From: Candidatus Flexifilum affinis
GTDB taxonomy: Bacteria > Chloroflexota > Anaerolineae > Aggregatilineales > Phototrophicaceae
Direction: 5' to 3'
DNA: 38,117 nucleotides
Assembly: GCA_016713325.1 (NCBI GenBank)
Contig: JADJPJ010000057.1
Location: forward strand, 1-38,117
In this document: positions 1 to 9,404 of the stretch, in pieces
Position numbering within the stretch: the stretch's first letter is position 1
How the letters are laid out: the number at the start of each line of letters is the position of its first letter
Program-made: the position numbers and the translations under genes
Notes under the pieces: model-generated
Seen by the model: the letters and a program-made list of their open reading frames with translations, nothing else
Database searches by the model: none
What the model was told of the DNA's origin: nothing

Positions 1-959
1 CGCCTCCTGCTCGAAGCGGGCGACGGCGCGGGGATTGTCCAGGTATTTGCTCTGGAAGCTCTTGAGGGCCACCGGCTCGCGCTGCAAGTGGTCGTAGCAC
101 AGGTAGACGATGCCCATGCCGCCGGTCTTGACGTCGGCCACCTCGTAGCGGTCGAGGATGCGGTCGCCGGGCCGGAATTCGCCGTACTGCGCCTCGTCCT
201 GCCAGTCGTCATGGCCATTGTCGCGGCCGACGTTCAGGCCGCCGTCCTCGGTCGGGGGGACCAGCATCGCCGCCGAAACCCCCATGATCTGCGTCGGATC
301 GTCGGCAGAGGTGCGGGAGCCGGCAGCGGCCGGCAGCGCCTCGAATTCCGACAGGGGCAGCACGGCGTCGAAGCCGGCGAACTCGGTGGCTTCGCCAAAG
401 GGCGACTCGGTCGCGCCTTCGTCCACCGACTCGGCGGGCACGGGCACGGAGGTCTCGTTGAGGCGCAGCAGCGTGTACAGCAGATCGGTCGGGGCGCGGC
501 GCGGCCACTCGCCCGTCCCGCTGGAGGGCGGATCGTCGTCGTCGTCGGACAGCGCCCACAGCGCCACGGCCAGATTGCGGCGGGTCGGGTAGGTGCGGGC
601 GATCTCGATCGTCCAGTTGATGTAGCGGTCGCGCGCCCGACGGGCCAGCGCCCGATCCACGTCGTTGAGGGCGTCGCCCCCGGCGCGGCGGTAGGCGATC
701 AGCGTCTTGCCGACGTAGAAGACGCGCAGGCGGTTGGTGTCGGTCAGGGACAGGCGCGCGCAGAGATCGCCCAGGGCGAAGTAGTCGTTGACGTCGGCGC
801 GGCGCAGGGCCAGACGGCCGAGTTCACGCACGTCGCCGTCGGGATCGTTGGCGAAGTAATCGCGGGCGTCCAGCGGATGGGGCTGGCGCAGTGCGGCCCG
901 GCGTGCCTCCGAGGAGATGCCAGCCGGTGTCCGGCCAGATTGGGGCGGCGGTAGGGATG

Positions 960-963
<4 letters not shown>
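1..963 (-). CDS. Serine/threonine protein kinase, N-terminal part (runs off the window)
   Basis: Open on the minus strand from ATG 963-961 to the left edge (321 codons visible). The first ~270 residues are not a recognised domain: they are charged, probably helical, and contain a run of four Asp and an acidic linker. A Hanks-type kinase domain starts at about residue 273. The glycine-rich loop TGGMGIVYL (G281-G284 region) and the ATP-binding lysine of VALKSF (K301) are visible; the catalytic loop and activation segment lie outside the window. The start codon overlaps the TGA of the upstream Clp gene as ATGA, so the two are almost certainly translationally coupled in one operon. Inference: a soluble signalling kinase acting with, or on, the Clp unfoldase. 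Not visible: the C-terminus, any membrane segment, any sensor domain. Confidence 0.85.
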
Positions 964-3368
<2,405 letters not shown>

Positions 3369-3388
3369 ACGAACATTTACGAAGGCCT

Positions 3389-3419
3389 AGTATAACGCAT
3401 GTCGCGGGGAGACGTTCAA
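3389..3419 (-). promoter_or_regulatory. Candidate promoter of the clp-kinase operon
   Basis: On the minus strand TTGAAC (3419-3414) and TATACT (3394-3389) are 19 bp apart, placing a transcript start about 15-20 nt before the clp ATG at 3368. Spacing is longer than ideal, so support is moderate. Confidence 0.45.
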
Positions 3420-3447
3420 GGGTACTGGCGTACGGGAAAGGAGAAGT

Positions 3448-3774
3448 GATGAGGAATGAGGTGTGAGAAATGAGAGATGAGAGATGAAATGAGGGATGAG
3501 GGAAAATCAGCGAATCACGGATTGCTTAACCTCACCCCGTTTCGCTACGCTCAACCGCCCCTCTCCGTGCGGAGAGGGGCAAAAAGCCGTTCAATTCTTG
3601 GTGTAAGGTTGGCTCAGAAACGCAGCTATTGATGGTCAAGGTGAACTTTCGTGATTCACTGAAAATAGTCTGCTGAGCAACCCTGGATGAAGTCAAACGG
3701 TTCTTGTGGGGTAAATGCGTCAGACGGCTGTCACAGACTGCCCTTCCTCATTTCTCGTTTCTCATCCCTCATGC
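3448..3774. repeat. MITE-like composite: GAGATGAG-type arms around a CCCTCTCC hairpin; gap between clp and the next gene
   Basis: This gap holds no gene. The left arm (3448-3511) is made of GAGAAATGAGAGATGAG-like units. The right arm (3741-3774) carries their complement (TTCCTCATTTCTC, then CTCATCCCTC). Between them lies a perfect 10-bp hairpin, GCCCCTCTCC/GGAGAGGGGC with loop GTGC (3557-3580), preceded by CCTCACCCCGTTTCGCTACG. The hairpin and its CCTCACCC tag recur at 7244-7299 and 18938-18983, and the purine-rich arm recurs at 4531-4567 and 33572-33599. No T-tract follows, so it is not a standard terminator. Confidence 0.6.
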
Positions 3775-4473
3775 CTACCCCAGCCCGATGTACGGCACGT
3801 CGGGGAGGGCGCGGGCACGGTCGAGCGGCAGGGCCACGATGCGGCCCTCGTCGCGGTGGTCGAGCGCCAGGGTGGTGAAGGACAGCACCCGATCGGCGAA
3901 CGGGTTGACCGCCGGATCGACCTCGATCAGGTTGGTGAGCAGGGTGGCGCGGGTGGCCAGCAGGAGCAGGCAGGCCTCGACGAACGCCCACTTCTGCGCG
4001 CCGGACCCATTTTCATACGGATAGGCCAGGATGGTCTGCGGCTTGACGAAGCTGCGCGGCTGCGGCCCCTCGCGATATTTGCGGAACATCAGCGCCCATT
4101 CCCGCGAACTCAGCCGCCGCTCGGCCTCCTGGACCACAGAGTCGGGCAGGGCGGCCAGCCGCTCGGTCAGCAGCGTCTGCGACTCGCGGGCGGTTGCCAC
4201 GGTGATCTGCGCGCGGCGGATACCCCGGCGGCCCATTTCGTCACGCTGATCGGTCACCACCACGTCGCAGAGGGCGGCGGTCCCATCGGGCAGGCCAAAG
4301 ACCTTGAGGGAGCGCGCGCCGGAAAAGCGGTCCTCCGCCCAGCCCTGGCCGCGCGGCATCGCCCCCCGCCAGAGCGCCTTGAGCGTCTCCGGCGGCAGAT
4401 CGTCGGTCGGCGTGGTGAAGGTGTAGCCCCGCCGGTCGCCATCCAGCAGGTAGTCGAGGGTCAGGGTGCGCAT
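3775..4473 (-). CDS. Conserved hypothetical protein, possibly GAP1-like
   Basis: 232 residues, ATG at 4473. No signal peptide or membrane segment is obvious; the LLLLATRATLL stretch is short and amphipathic. I do not recognise it firmly. The N-terminal half contains YTFTTPTDDLPP and then DEMGRRGIRRAQ, and a later RVLSFTTLALD segment. This order loosely recalls GTPase-associated protein 1 (GAP1-N: D-x-x-GRxG, then FTT), a component of ternary conflict-associated systems. That match is from memory and weak, and no GTPase partner is adjacent. The gene stands alone between two MITE-like repeats. Its promoter region has TATAAT six bases before the ATG (a likely leaderless mRNA) and a perfect GAAC-N4-GTTC palindrome, so damage-inducible control is possible. 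Confidence 0.8.
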   Translation of the reverse strand: MRTLTLDYLLDGDRRGYTFTTPTDDLPPETLKALWRGAMPRGQGWAEDRFSGARSLKVFGLPDGTAALCDVVVTDQRDEMGRRGIRRAQITVATARESQTLLTERLAALPDSVVQEAERRLSSREWALMFRKYREGPQPRSFVKPQTILAYPYENGSGAQKWAFVEACLLLLATRATLLTNLIEVDPAVNPFADRVLSFTTLALDHRDEGRIVALPLDRARALPDVPYIGLG

Positions 4474-4479
4474 GCGCGG

Positions 4480-4521
4480 ATTATAACGCTTTCGGATATA
4501 CTGGAATCGGAACAGGTGTTC
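4480..4521 (-). promoter_or_regulatory. TATAAT -10 element plus LexA-box-like palindrome
   Basis: Minus-strand TATAAT (4485-4480) lies 6 nt before the ATG at 4473, which would place the transcript start at or next to the start codon. Upstream, 4510-4521 reads GAAC-AGGT-GTTC, a perfect match to the Gram-positive LexA (Cheo/DinR) half-site pattern, centred about 42 bp before the expected start. No good -35 hexamer is seen. Confidence 0.5.
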
Positions 4522-4530
4522 GAGAAGGAC

Positions 4531-4728
4531 TGAGATACGAGAGATGAGAGATGAGAGACGAGGGAAAAGCGTGCTGGGTGTCAGATGTCATGATTCGACA
4601 GCTCCACGGGCCGGCACACTGGCCGGCCCCTACACGGGTCGCTCGGATGCGGTGACGCCATCATATCGGCGCCCATCACCGATCCGTTATGCCGGCATCC
4701 CCAGGCGCGCGCTCATTTCTCGTTTCTA
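4531..4728. repeat. Second MITE-like composite with a GTAG-type palindrome inside
   Basis: The left arm (4531-4567) has GAGATGAGAGATGAGAGACG units and the right arm (4711-4728) has CTCATTTCTCGTTTCT in the opposite orientation. Between them GGGCCGGC (4608-4615) pairs with GCCGGCCC (4622-4629), followed by CTAC (4630-4633), the complement of the GTAG tag seen elsewhere. No gene is seen here. Confidence 0.5.
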
Positions 4729-4742
4729 GATCAGGAGTCCCC

Positions 4743-5285
4743 ATGCCCACCTACATCTCCCTGCTGCGCGGAATCAACGTCGGCGGCAACAAGAAAGTGC
4801 CAATGGCCGATCTCAAGACTCTATACGAGTCGCTGGGCTTCGCCGGTGCGCGGACCCTGCTGCAAAGCGGCAACGCCGTGTTCGCCAGCGAGCGGACCGA
4901 CCTCGATGGCATCGTCCGCGACCTGGAGGCCGGCATCCGCCAGCGCTTCGGCTTCGAGTCGCGCATCGTGCTCCGCACCGCCGAGCAGTGGGTGGCGGTC
5001 GTGGCGGCGCATCCGTTCACGCCGGAGCAGATCGCCGAGCCGAGCAAGATCCTGGTCACGTTTCTGGCCGACATCCCCTCCGAGGAGGCGATCGCGGCGC
5101 TGCTGGCGGCGCACCAGGGTCCGGAGCAGATCCACGTGCTGGGGCGGGAGGTGTTCACCTTCTACGCCGACGGCATGGGCCGGTCGAAGCTGGATCTCAC
5201 CTTTGTCGAGCGGCGGCTGAAGACGATCGGCACCGGGCGCAACTGGAACACGGTGCTCAAGCTGCTGGCGCTGGCGGAGGGGTAA
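4743..5285 (+). CDS. DUF1697 family protein
   Basis: 180 residues from ATG 4743. This start is chosen over an in-frame ATG at 4689 because AGGAG (4733-4737) precedes it by 5 nt and the family's typical N-terminus (MPTYISLLRGINVGG) begins there. Further family hallmarks are visible: FAGARTLLQSGNAVF in the first third, and YADGMGRSKLD with RNWNTVLKLL near the end. DUF1697 proteins are small cytosolic proteins of unknown biochemical function with a conserved fold. Length is normal. It stands alone, with no operon partner within 115 bp on the same strand that looks related. Confidence 0.9.
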   Translation: MPTYISLLRGINVGGNKKVPMADLKTLYESLGFAGARTLLQSGNAVFASERTDLDGIVRDLEAGIRQRFGFESRIVLRTAEQWVAVVAAHPFTPEQIAEPSKILVTFLADIPSEEAIAALLAAHQGPEQIHVLGREVFTFYADGMGRSKLDLTFVERRLKTIGTGRNWNTVLKLLALAEG

Positions 5286-5403
5286 GAATTGTAAATTCGG
5301 GGGTGATTTGCGTAGGCGCGGCACATTTCCGATGAGATAATGCCTTTGTAGGCGGCGGCCAAGCACCCCTTTCGCACGGACTGCCGCGAGAAGACCAGAG
5401 GCA

Positions 5404-6312
5404 ATGATGGCTGGGCAACTCATCGAAACACGCGGGCTGACCGTCTATTATGGCCAGCACCGCGGCATCGAAGCGGTGGATCTCACCGTCGAACAGGGCG
5501 AGATCTTCGGCTTCCTGGGTCCAAATGGCGCGGGCAAGACCACCACGCAGCGCGCCCTGATGGACATCATCCACCCCACGTCGGGGAGCGCGCACATATT
5601 CGGGCTGGACTGCCAGCGGGACGGGGTGGCCATCCGCAGGCGGATCGGCTATCTGCCGGGCGAGCTGAACCTCTACCCCAGCATGAAGGCGTCCGGCTTT
5701 CTCGACATGCTGAGCTCCCTGCAGGACGGAGCGGTCGACCGGCGCTATCGCCAGCAGTTGTGCGAGCGCCTCGACCTCGACCCGTCGCGCAAAATGAAAG
5801 AATATTCGCGAGGCAACAAGCAGAAGATCGGCATCGTCGCCGCGCTGATGAACAAGCCCGATCTGCTCATCCTCGATGAACCGACCAGCGGCCTCGATCC
5901 GTTGGTGCAGCAGACCGTCATGGCGCTGATCCGCGAAGTCAAAGCCGACGGCCGGACGGTCTTTCTATCGTCGCACATTCTGCCGGAAGTGCAGGCCGTC
6001 TGCGACCGCGTCGGCATCATTCGCGACGGCCTGCTCGTCAAGACCGAGCGGGTCGAAGCGCTGACCCGCCAGCAGTTCAAGCGGCTCACCCTCACCTTCC
6101 GGCAGCCTCCCCCGGCGGATGCCTTCGCCCTGGACGGCGTCGCCGAGGCCGGCCGGGAGGGCAGTACCGTCCAGCTCGAAGTGCGGGAAAACCTGTCGAA
6201 GGTCATGGAGATCGCCGCGGCGTACGGCATCGAAGATATCGAAGCGCCGCACGTCACCCTGGAAGAGATCTTCCTCAACTTCTACGGCCGCACCAATCAC
6301 GGGGGCAAGTAG
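5404..6312 (+). CDS. ABC-2 type transporter, ATP-binding protein
   Basis: 302 residues; the start is ATG 5404 or the adjacent ATG 5407, with AGAGG just upstream. Walker A GPNGAGKT (39-46), a degenerate signature YSRGNKQK (134-141) instead of LSGGQ, Walker B LLILDEP (154-160), D-loop SGLD and H-loop SSHIL (H191) are all present. The C-terminal ~85 residues form the DUF4162-like accessory domain ending in TLEEIFLNFYG, typical of exporters of the NatA/NosF/DrrA group. It hydrolyses ATP to drive the membrane partner encoded 2 nt downstream. The SRGN signature is common in this subfamily. Substrate is unknown; drug, lipid or ion export are possible. Confidence 0.93.
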   Translation: MMAGQLIETRGLTVYYGQHRGIEAVDLTVEQGEIFGFLGPNGAGKTTTQRALMDIIHPTSGSAHIFGLDCQRDGVAIRRRIGYLPGELNLYPSMKASGFLDMLSSLQDGAVDRRYRQQLCERLDLDPSRKMKEYSRGNKQKIGIVAALMNKPDLLILDEPTSGLDPLVQQTVMALIREVKADGRTVFLSSHILPEVQAVCDRVGIIRDGLLVKTERVEALTRQQFKRLTLTFRQPPPADAFALDGVAEAGREGSTVQLEVRENLSKVMEIAAAYGIEDIEAPHVTLEEIFLNFYGRTNHGGK

Positions 6313-6314
6313 CC

Positions 6315-7139
6315 ATGTTCAACCTCTTCAGACATGAAGTCACCTCCCGCTGGACGATAATCCTGTCCTGGGGCATTGGGCTGAGCCTGTTCGCCTCTAT
6401 GTACATCTCCGTCTACCCGACCATGGCTGAACAGATGGAGGGCCTGGCCGAAATCCAGTTCTACCGCATCATGGGCTTCGACCTGACCTCGTTTGCCGGC
6501 TACATCGCCTCGATCGTCATCCAGGTCATGCCGATCATCCTCGGCGTCTACGTGATGGAGGCCAGCACCGGCACTCTGGCCGGCGAAGAGGCCAGCGGCA
6601 CGCTCGAACTGGTGGTGGCCATGCCGCTCAAGCGCTGGCAGATTGTCGCCATGAAGGCGGCGGCGCTGGCCGTGGTGCTGTTCCTCATCCTGGTGATCCT
6701 GGGGGCGGGCAGCGCCCTCACGCTGAGCCTGATCAGCCAGACCACCGAGGTCGATGCCACGCCGGGGCAGCTCTTTACTGCGCTGCTGAACGCCTACCCG
6801 ATGCTGCTGGCTTTCCTCGGGATCGGCCTGTTCCTCGGCGCCTTCCTGCCGAGCCGCCGCATTGCCGTCGCCTTCATGGTGATGATCTACCTGGGCAGCT
6901 ACCTGCTCAACTCCATCTCCAATCTGGCCGACTCGCTGGCGTTTCTCAAACAGTTCTCGCTGTTCGCCTATGTCAACACGACGGTGAGCGTCTTCACCGA
7001 GGGCAACCCCCTGGGCAATGTGGCGGTGCTGCTGGCCGTGGCGCTGATCTTCTTCGGGCTGGCCCTGCTGGCCTTCGAGCGCCGCAGCATCACCGTGGGA
7101 CAGTGGTTCTGGCGGCGTCCCCGCGTGCCGGTGCGGTAA
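6315..7139 (+). CDS. ABC-2 type transporter, permease protein
   Basis: 274 residues with six predicted membrane segments (about 16-36, 58-80, 108-136, 158-180, 186-206 and 230-252). Between segments 2 and 3 it has the cytosolic coupling stretch EEASGTLELVVAMPLKRWQIVAMK, characteristic of ABC-2/NosY-type permeases (quoted here in part as the E-x-S-G-T-L-E pattern at about 91-97). It starts 2 nt after the stop of the ATPase gene and forms a complete one-ATPase, one-permease exporter. It is probably a homodimer in the membrane. Substrate cannot be read from the sequence. Downstream are a GC-only palindrome and a CCCTCTCC hairpin. Confidence 0.92.
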   Translation: MFNLFRHEVTSRWTIILSWGIGLSLFASMYISVYPTMAEQMEGLAEIQFYRIMGFDLTSFAGYIASIVIQVMPIILGVYVMEASTGTLAGEEASGTLELVVAMPLKRWQIVAMKAAALAVVLFLILVILGAGSALTLSLISQTTEVDATPGQLFTALLNAYPMLLAFLGIGLFLGAFLPSRRIAVAFMVMIYLGSYLLNSISNLADSLAFLKQFSLFAYVNTTVSVFTEGNPLGNVAVLLAVALIFFGLALLAFERRSITVGQWFWRRPRVPVR

Positions 7140-7180
7140 AAACAGGTAAGTTACGGGTGAGCCCATATGCCAAGTTAGGG

Positions 7181-7213
7181 TTGGGGGCCCCGGGGGCCCC
7201 CGCCCCCCCCCCA
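7181..7213. repeat. Extreme G/C palindrome after the ABC operon
   Basis: A TTGGGGG start, a tandem GGGGGCCCC unit, and a C-run ending in CAA make an almost pure G/C inverted repeat some 45 bp after the permease stop. It could act as a terminator by stem strength, but there is no T-tract. C-runs of this kind are also error-prone in sequencing. Confidence 0.45.
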
Positions 7214-7243
7214 AGCCCCTGAGGCACCCCAGACTGCGTTCGT

Positions 7244-7299
7244 GCCCTCTCCCGTGTCACGGGAGAGGGCGGCTAAGCGAAGCGCAGCGGGTGAGGGTC
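7244..7299. repeat. CCCTCTCC hairpin repeat with GGGTGAGGGTC tag
   Basis: GCCCTCTCCCGTG (7244-7256) pairs perfectly with CACGGGAGAGGGC (7258-7270), a 13-bp stem with a 1-nt loop centre. It is followed by GGCTAAGCGAAGCGCAGCGGGTGAGG, the inverse complement of the tag beside the hairpin at 3557-3580. The same family recurs at 18938-18983. Confidence 0.7.
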
Positions 7300-7432
7300 A
7301 GTTGAACAGGATCTCTCGCTCAGAGTTCTGATCCATGCCTGACGTCAAACAAGACGCTCCAGGGCTGCCGGCCGGTGATTTGGCGGCTGCCCTGGAGCGA
7401 GGCGTTGTCTACTGCGCGGGTTGCGACGATGG

Positions 7433-7849
7433 CTACTGGATGGTGAAATCCGGGATGACCAGCACCATGCCGGTAGTGATGCGGTTCGGGTCAAACAGGT
7501 TGTTGACCTGGGCCAGCACGCGCCAGTCGATGCCGAAGGCGCGGGCGATGCGCATCAGGGTATCCCCCCGCTGGACAATGTAGGTGGTCGGCTGCGCGAC
7601 CTGGACCGACACGCACACAACCGTCCCGGCGTAGATGCGGGTGCTGTTCCCCAGCCCGTTGATCTGCTGGAGGTGGCTGACGGGCGTGCCGTAGATGCGC
7701 GACAGCCGGTACAGGGTTTCGCCGCGCTGCACGGTGTGGTGCTGCGTGCAGGTGAACGACGCATCCGCCGGGGCGGCGAAGGCGGCGCCGGTGGTCGAGA
7801 CGACGAGCGCCAGGACGAGAGTCAGGGTGAGCCATTTCAGGCGAGACAT
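7433..7849 (-). CDS. Secreted protein with two LysM domains
   Basis: 138 residues from ATG 7849. Residues 1-25 are a clear Sec signal peptide (KWLTLTLVLALVVSTTGAAFAA, cleavage after AFA). Two LysM modules follow: about 37-81 (HHTVQRGETLYRLSRIYG...) and about 89-133 (TYIVQRGDTLMRIARAFG...). LysM binds peptidoglycan or other GlcNAc polymers, so this is a small wall- or envelope-associated protein with no catalytic domain. AAGGA lies 10 nt before the start. It is monocistronic; the right neighbour is a transposase remnant and the left a hairpin repeat. Confidence 0.9.
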   Translation of the reverse strand: MSRLKWLTLTLVLALVVSTTGAAFAAPADASFTCTQHHTVQRGETLYRLSRIYGTPVSHLQQINGLGNSTRIYAGTVVCVSVQVAQPTTYIVQRGDTLMRIARAFGIDWRVLAQVNNLFDPNRITTGMVLVIPDFTIQ

Positions 7850-8214
7850 GAGACGTTGTTCCTTTGCCGCATGGATGCGCGGCGGCTAATCGCGGTCCCG
7901 GCATCCGGCAAGACGCCGCCGTGCGGCCACGACCATTACAGGATACGTTACGTCTGACCTGGCGATCTGGACGGGACCCTGACGCTTGGGGTACGTGTGG
8001 GGGACGATGGGATTCAATCTTCGGCGGGGTCGGCACTCTCGCGGGTTATGCATTTCCCTTGGCTGCGCCGCCGAGGGCTAAAGCGCCTCGGCTACGAAAA
8101 GACACGCTCACTAAAGGAGCTCAGGGACGACACGCCGATCTGCACGCGTTGTCTGATGCGCGCGAGAGTACAATCGCTTGTGAGTTGGCAACCGTTCCAC
8201 CGGTGAGGTGTTCC
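7850..8214. other. Intergenic region upstream of the transposase remnant
   Basis: 365 bases with no convincing gene. The reading frame of the transposase stays open through it, but the translation has no protein character. It contains the left hairpin pair at 8070-8120. TACAAT at 8169-8174 could be a -10 element for the transposase, without a good -35. Confidence 0.5.
8070..8120. repeat. Left inverted copy of the transposase-associated hairpins
   Basis: GCCGAGG-GCTAAAGCG-CCTCGGC (8070-8092) forms a 7-bp stem. GCTC-ACTAAAG-GAGC (8106-8120) forms a second, weaker stem. Both loops carry CTAAAG. Together with the intervening GAAAAGACA they are the reverse complement of the hairpin pair found twice after the transposase (8498-8679). 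Confidence 0.7.
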
Positions 8215-8532
8215 GTGGCGTTCTGGCGGCTTTTCTACCATGTGATTTGGGCAACGCAGGATCGCAAGCCCCTCCTCTCGCCAGAGGTTGAGCAAGTCGC
8301 AAAGGAGGTGATCCAGCGCAAGTCACGCTCACTCGACTGCACTGTGCACGCGATCAATGGCGCCGGGGATCATATCCACGTGGCGGTGTCGATTCCTCCG
8401 AAGTTGGCGATCGCGGATTGGGCGCGACAGGTGAAAGGTCTCTCGGCCCGTGAAGTCAACGAGTCGTTTCCCAATCTTGAAATGCCTTTCGCCTGTCATT
8501 CGAACGGTACCATGTCCTATCGGTCCCTTTAG
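8215..8532 (+). pseudogene. Truncated REP-associated Y1 (IS200-like) transposase, RAYT
   Basis: GTG 8215 is preceded by GTGAGG 6 nt away; 105 codons. The start (AFWRLFYHVIWATQDRKPLL) and the HUH centre DHIHVAVSIPP (H-I-H) are typical of the Y1_Tnp family, followed by KGLSAREVNESFPN. These single-strand transposases nick DNA with a C-terminal tyrosine and move IS200/IS605 or REP/REPIN hairpins. Here the protein stops after about 105 residues. The family needs roughly 130-150 and carries its catalytic Tyr helix at the end; that helix is absent because the frame runs into the first hairpin repeat copy (8498 onward), which supplies the last ~12 codons and the stop. It is therefore probably inactive. 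The flanking hairpins in inverted orientation mark its likely former substrates. Confidence 0.8.
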
Positions 8533-8679
8533 CGGACCTGTCTTTTCCCTAGCCGAGGCCCTTTAGTCCTCGGCGGACGTCGCATTCCAACGCGCATGTA
8601 ATTCGAACGGTGCCTGGTCTTTTCGGTCCCTTTAGCGGACCTGTCTTTTCCCTAGCCGAGGTGCTTTAGCCCTCGGCGG
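8498..8679. repeat. Tandem duplication of a 79-bp double-hairpin repeat
   Basis: Copy 1 is 8498-8576 and copy 2 is 8601-8679, each 79 bp, offset by 103 bp. Each begins ATTCGAACGGT and contains two hairpins: GGTCC-CTTTAGC-GGACC, then GCCGAGG-N9-CCTCGGC with CTTTAG in the loop, joined by TGTCTTTTCCCTA. Both copies are inverted relative to 8070-8120, so the transposase fragment lies between head-to-head hairpin pairs, as RAYT genes often do. Confidence 0.85.
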
Positions 8680-8698
8680 GACAGCGCCAAATCTTCCC

Positions 8699-9154
8699 TC
8701 ACCCCTCTATCCTCACCCGCTCCACATCCCCCCACCCGATGCTCACCCGGCCCTCCGCATCGATGAAGCGGGTCAGCGCGTCCGGCGGGATGCTGATCAG
8801 GTCGAAGGGAGCGCCCCGGCGGATGCCGTCCACGGCCTCGCGCACCAGGGCCTCCAGCGGGTCCAGACGCATCGCCCATTTGGCGATGGCAAAGTGCGTG
8901 TCCCGGTAGCGCCGGGCCAGCGATTCGATCTTTTTCACGCTCACCTGGCCGGATTCACCCCAGAAGATCGGCCGGCCGGTCAGATCGAGCTGCACCACGT
9001 CCGGTTTGTAGCGGTCTTCAATGCGGATCTCGACGGTCAGGTCGGGGTACTGCGGCAGGTAGAGCGCCCACAGGCAGATCTTCATCAGCACGTGTTCGGC
9101 GCTCTCGCGGAGTCCCTGGGCGATCACCATCTTGTGCCCGTGGGCGTGGTACAT
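8699..9154 (-). CDS. YaeQ-like protein (PD-(D/E)XK fold candidate)
   Basis: 151 residues from ATG 9154; the frame is open back to a TAG near 9194, so up to 13 more N-terminal residues from a CTG or other start are possible. The ESAEHVLMKICLWALYL helix, KPDVVQLDLTGRPIFWGESG and the following KKIESLARRY line up with the YaeQ pattern (ETAEHLLTRVLAYAL, PDLW-x2-DLTG-x4-WIEVG, RLRKA). YaeQ proteins have a PD-(D/E)XK nuclease-like fold of uncertain activity. In this protein the Asp of PDVV and the Glu of ESG are the candidate core acids. It appears N-terminally shorter than YaeQ (about 180). It lies 34 nt downstream of the HicB-like gene on the same strand. Assignment is by pattern memory, so moderate. 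Confidence 0.7.
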   Translation of the reverse strand: MYHAHGHKMVIAQGLRESAEHVLMKICLWALYLPQYPDLTVEIRIEDRYKPDVVQLDLTGRPIFWGESGQVSVKKIESLARRYRDTHFAIAKWAMRLDPLEALVREAVDGIRRGAPFDLISIPPDALTRFIDAEGRVSIGWGDVERVRIEG

Positions 9155-9188
9155 CCGCTTGCGCGGCAGCAGTGGGGCAGCCAGAAGC

Positions 9189-9404
9189 TTACCCTATCAC
9201 GCCTACCGGTTCGGGGATCGTACGATGTTTTTCCAAAGCCAGTTCAAGCCACAGGTACTTGGCTTCTTCAATAGCGGGCAGAATCCCGTCCCAGGTATCG
9301 ACCTCGGTCATGCAGCCTTCAAGTTCCTTGATCTGCACAAACCATGCACCGTCATCAGGGATGATTTCGATGGTATAAGGCAGCGATAGATAGTTTAGCT
9401 GCAC
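9189..9404 (-). CDS. HicB-like antitoxin-family protein (orphan)
   Basis: 71 residues from GTG 9404, with AGGTG about 11 nt upstream. YTIEIIPDDGAWFVQIKELEGCMTEVDT followed by a helix AIEEAKYLWLELALEKHRTIPEP is the standard HicB partial RNase-H-like fold; the longest conserved part is noted here by its ends (YTIEI, WFVQI, ELEGC). HicB normally pairs with the HicA toxin, a small dsRNA-binding-fold protein. No HicA-like gene is present on either side, and there is no C-terminal DNA-binding domain. It follows a frameshifted unknown gene with about 10 bp overlap and precedes the YaeQ-like gene. It could be an orphan antitoxin or a stand-alone HicB-like protein of other function. Confidence 0.8.
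   Translation of the reverse strand: MQLNYLSLPYTIEIIPDDGAWFVQIKELEGCMTEVDTWDGILPAIEEAKYLWLELALEKHRTIPEPVGVIG

Noticed and set aside
3557..3580. CCCTCTCC hairpin as an intrinsic terminator
   Set aside because: No T-tract on either strand and the same unit recurs elsewhere with a CCTCACCC tag, so it is better called a dispersed repeat.
7864..8214. Upstream extension of the transposase frame
   Set aside because: Open by chance; the residues do not resemble Y1 transposases and a ribosome site precedes GTG 8215.
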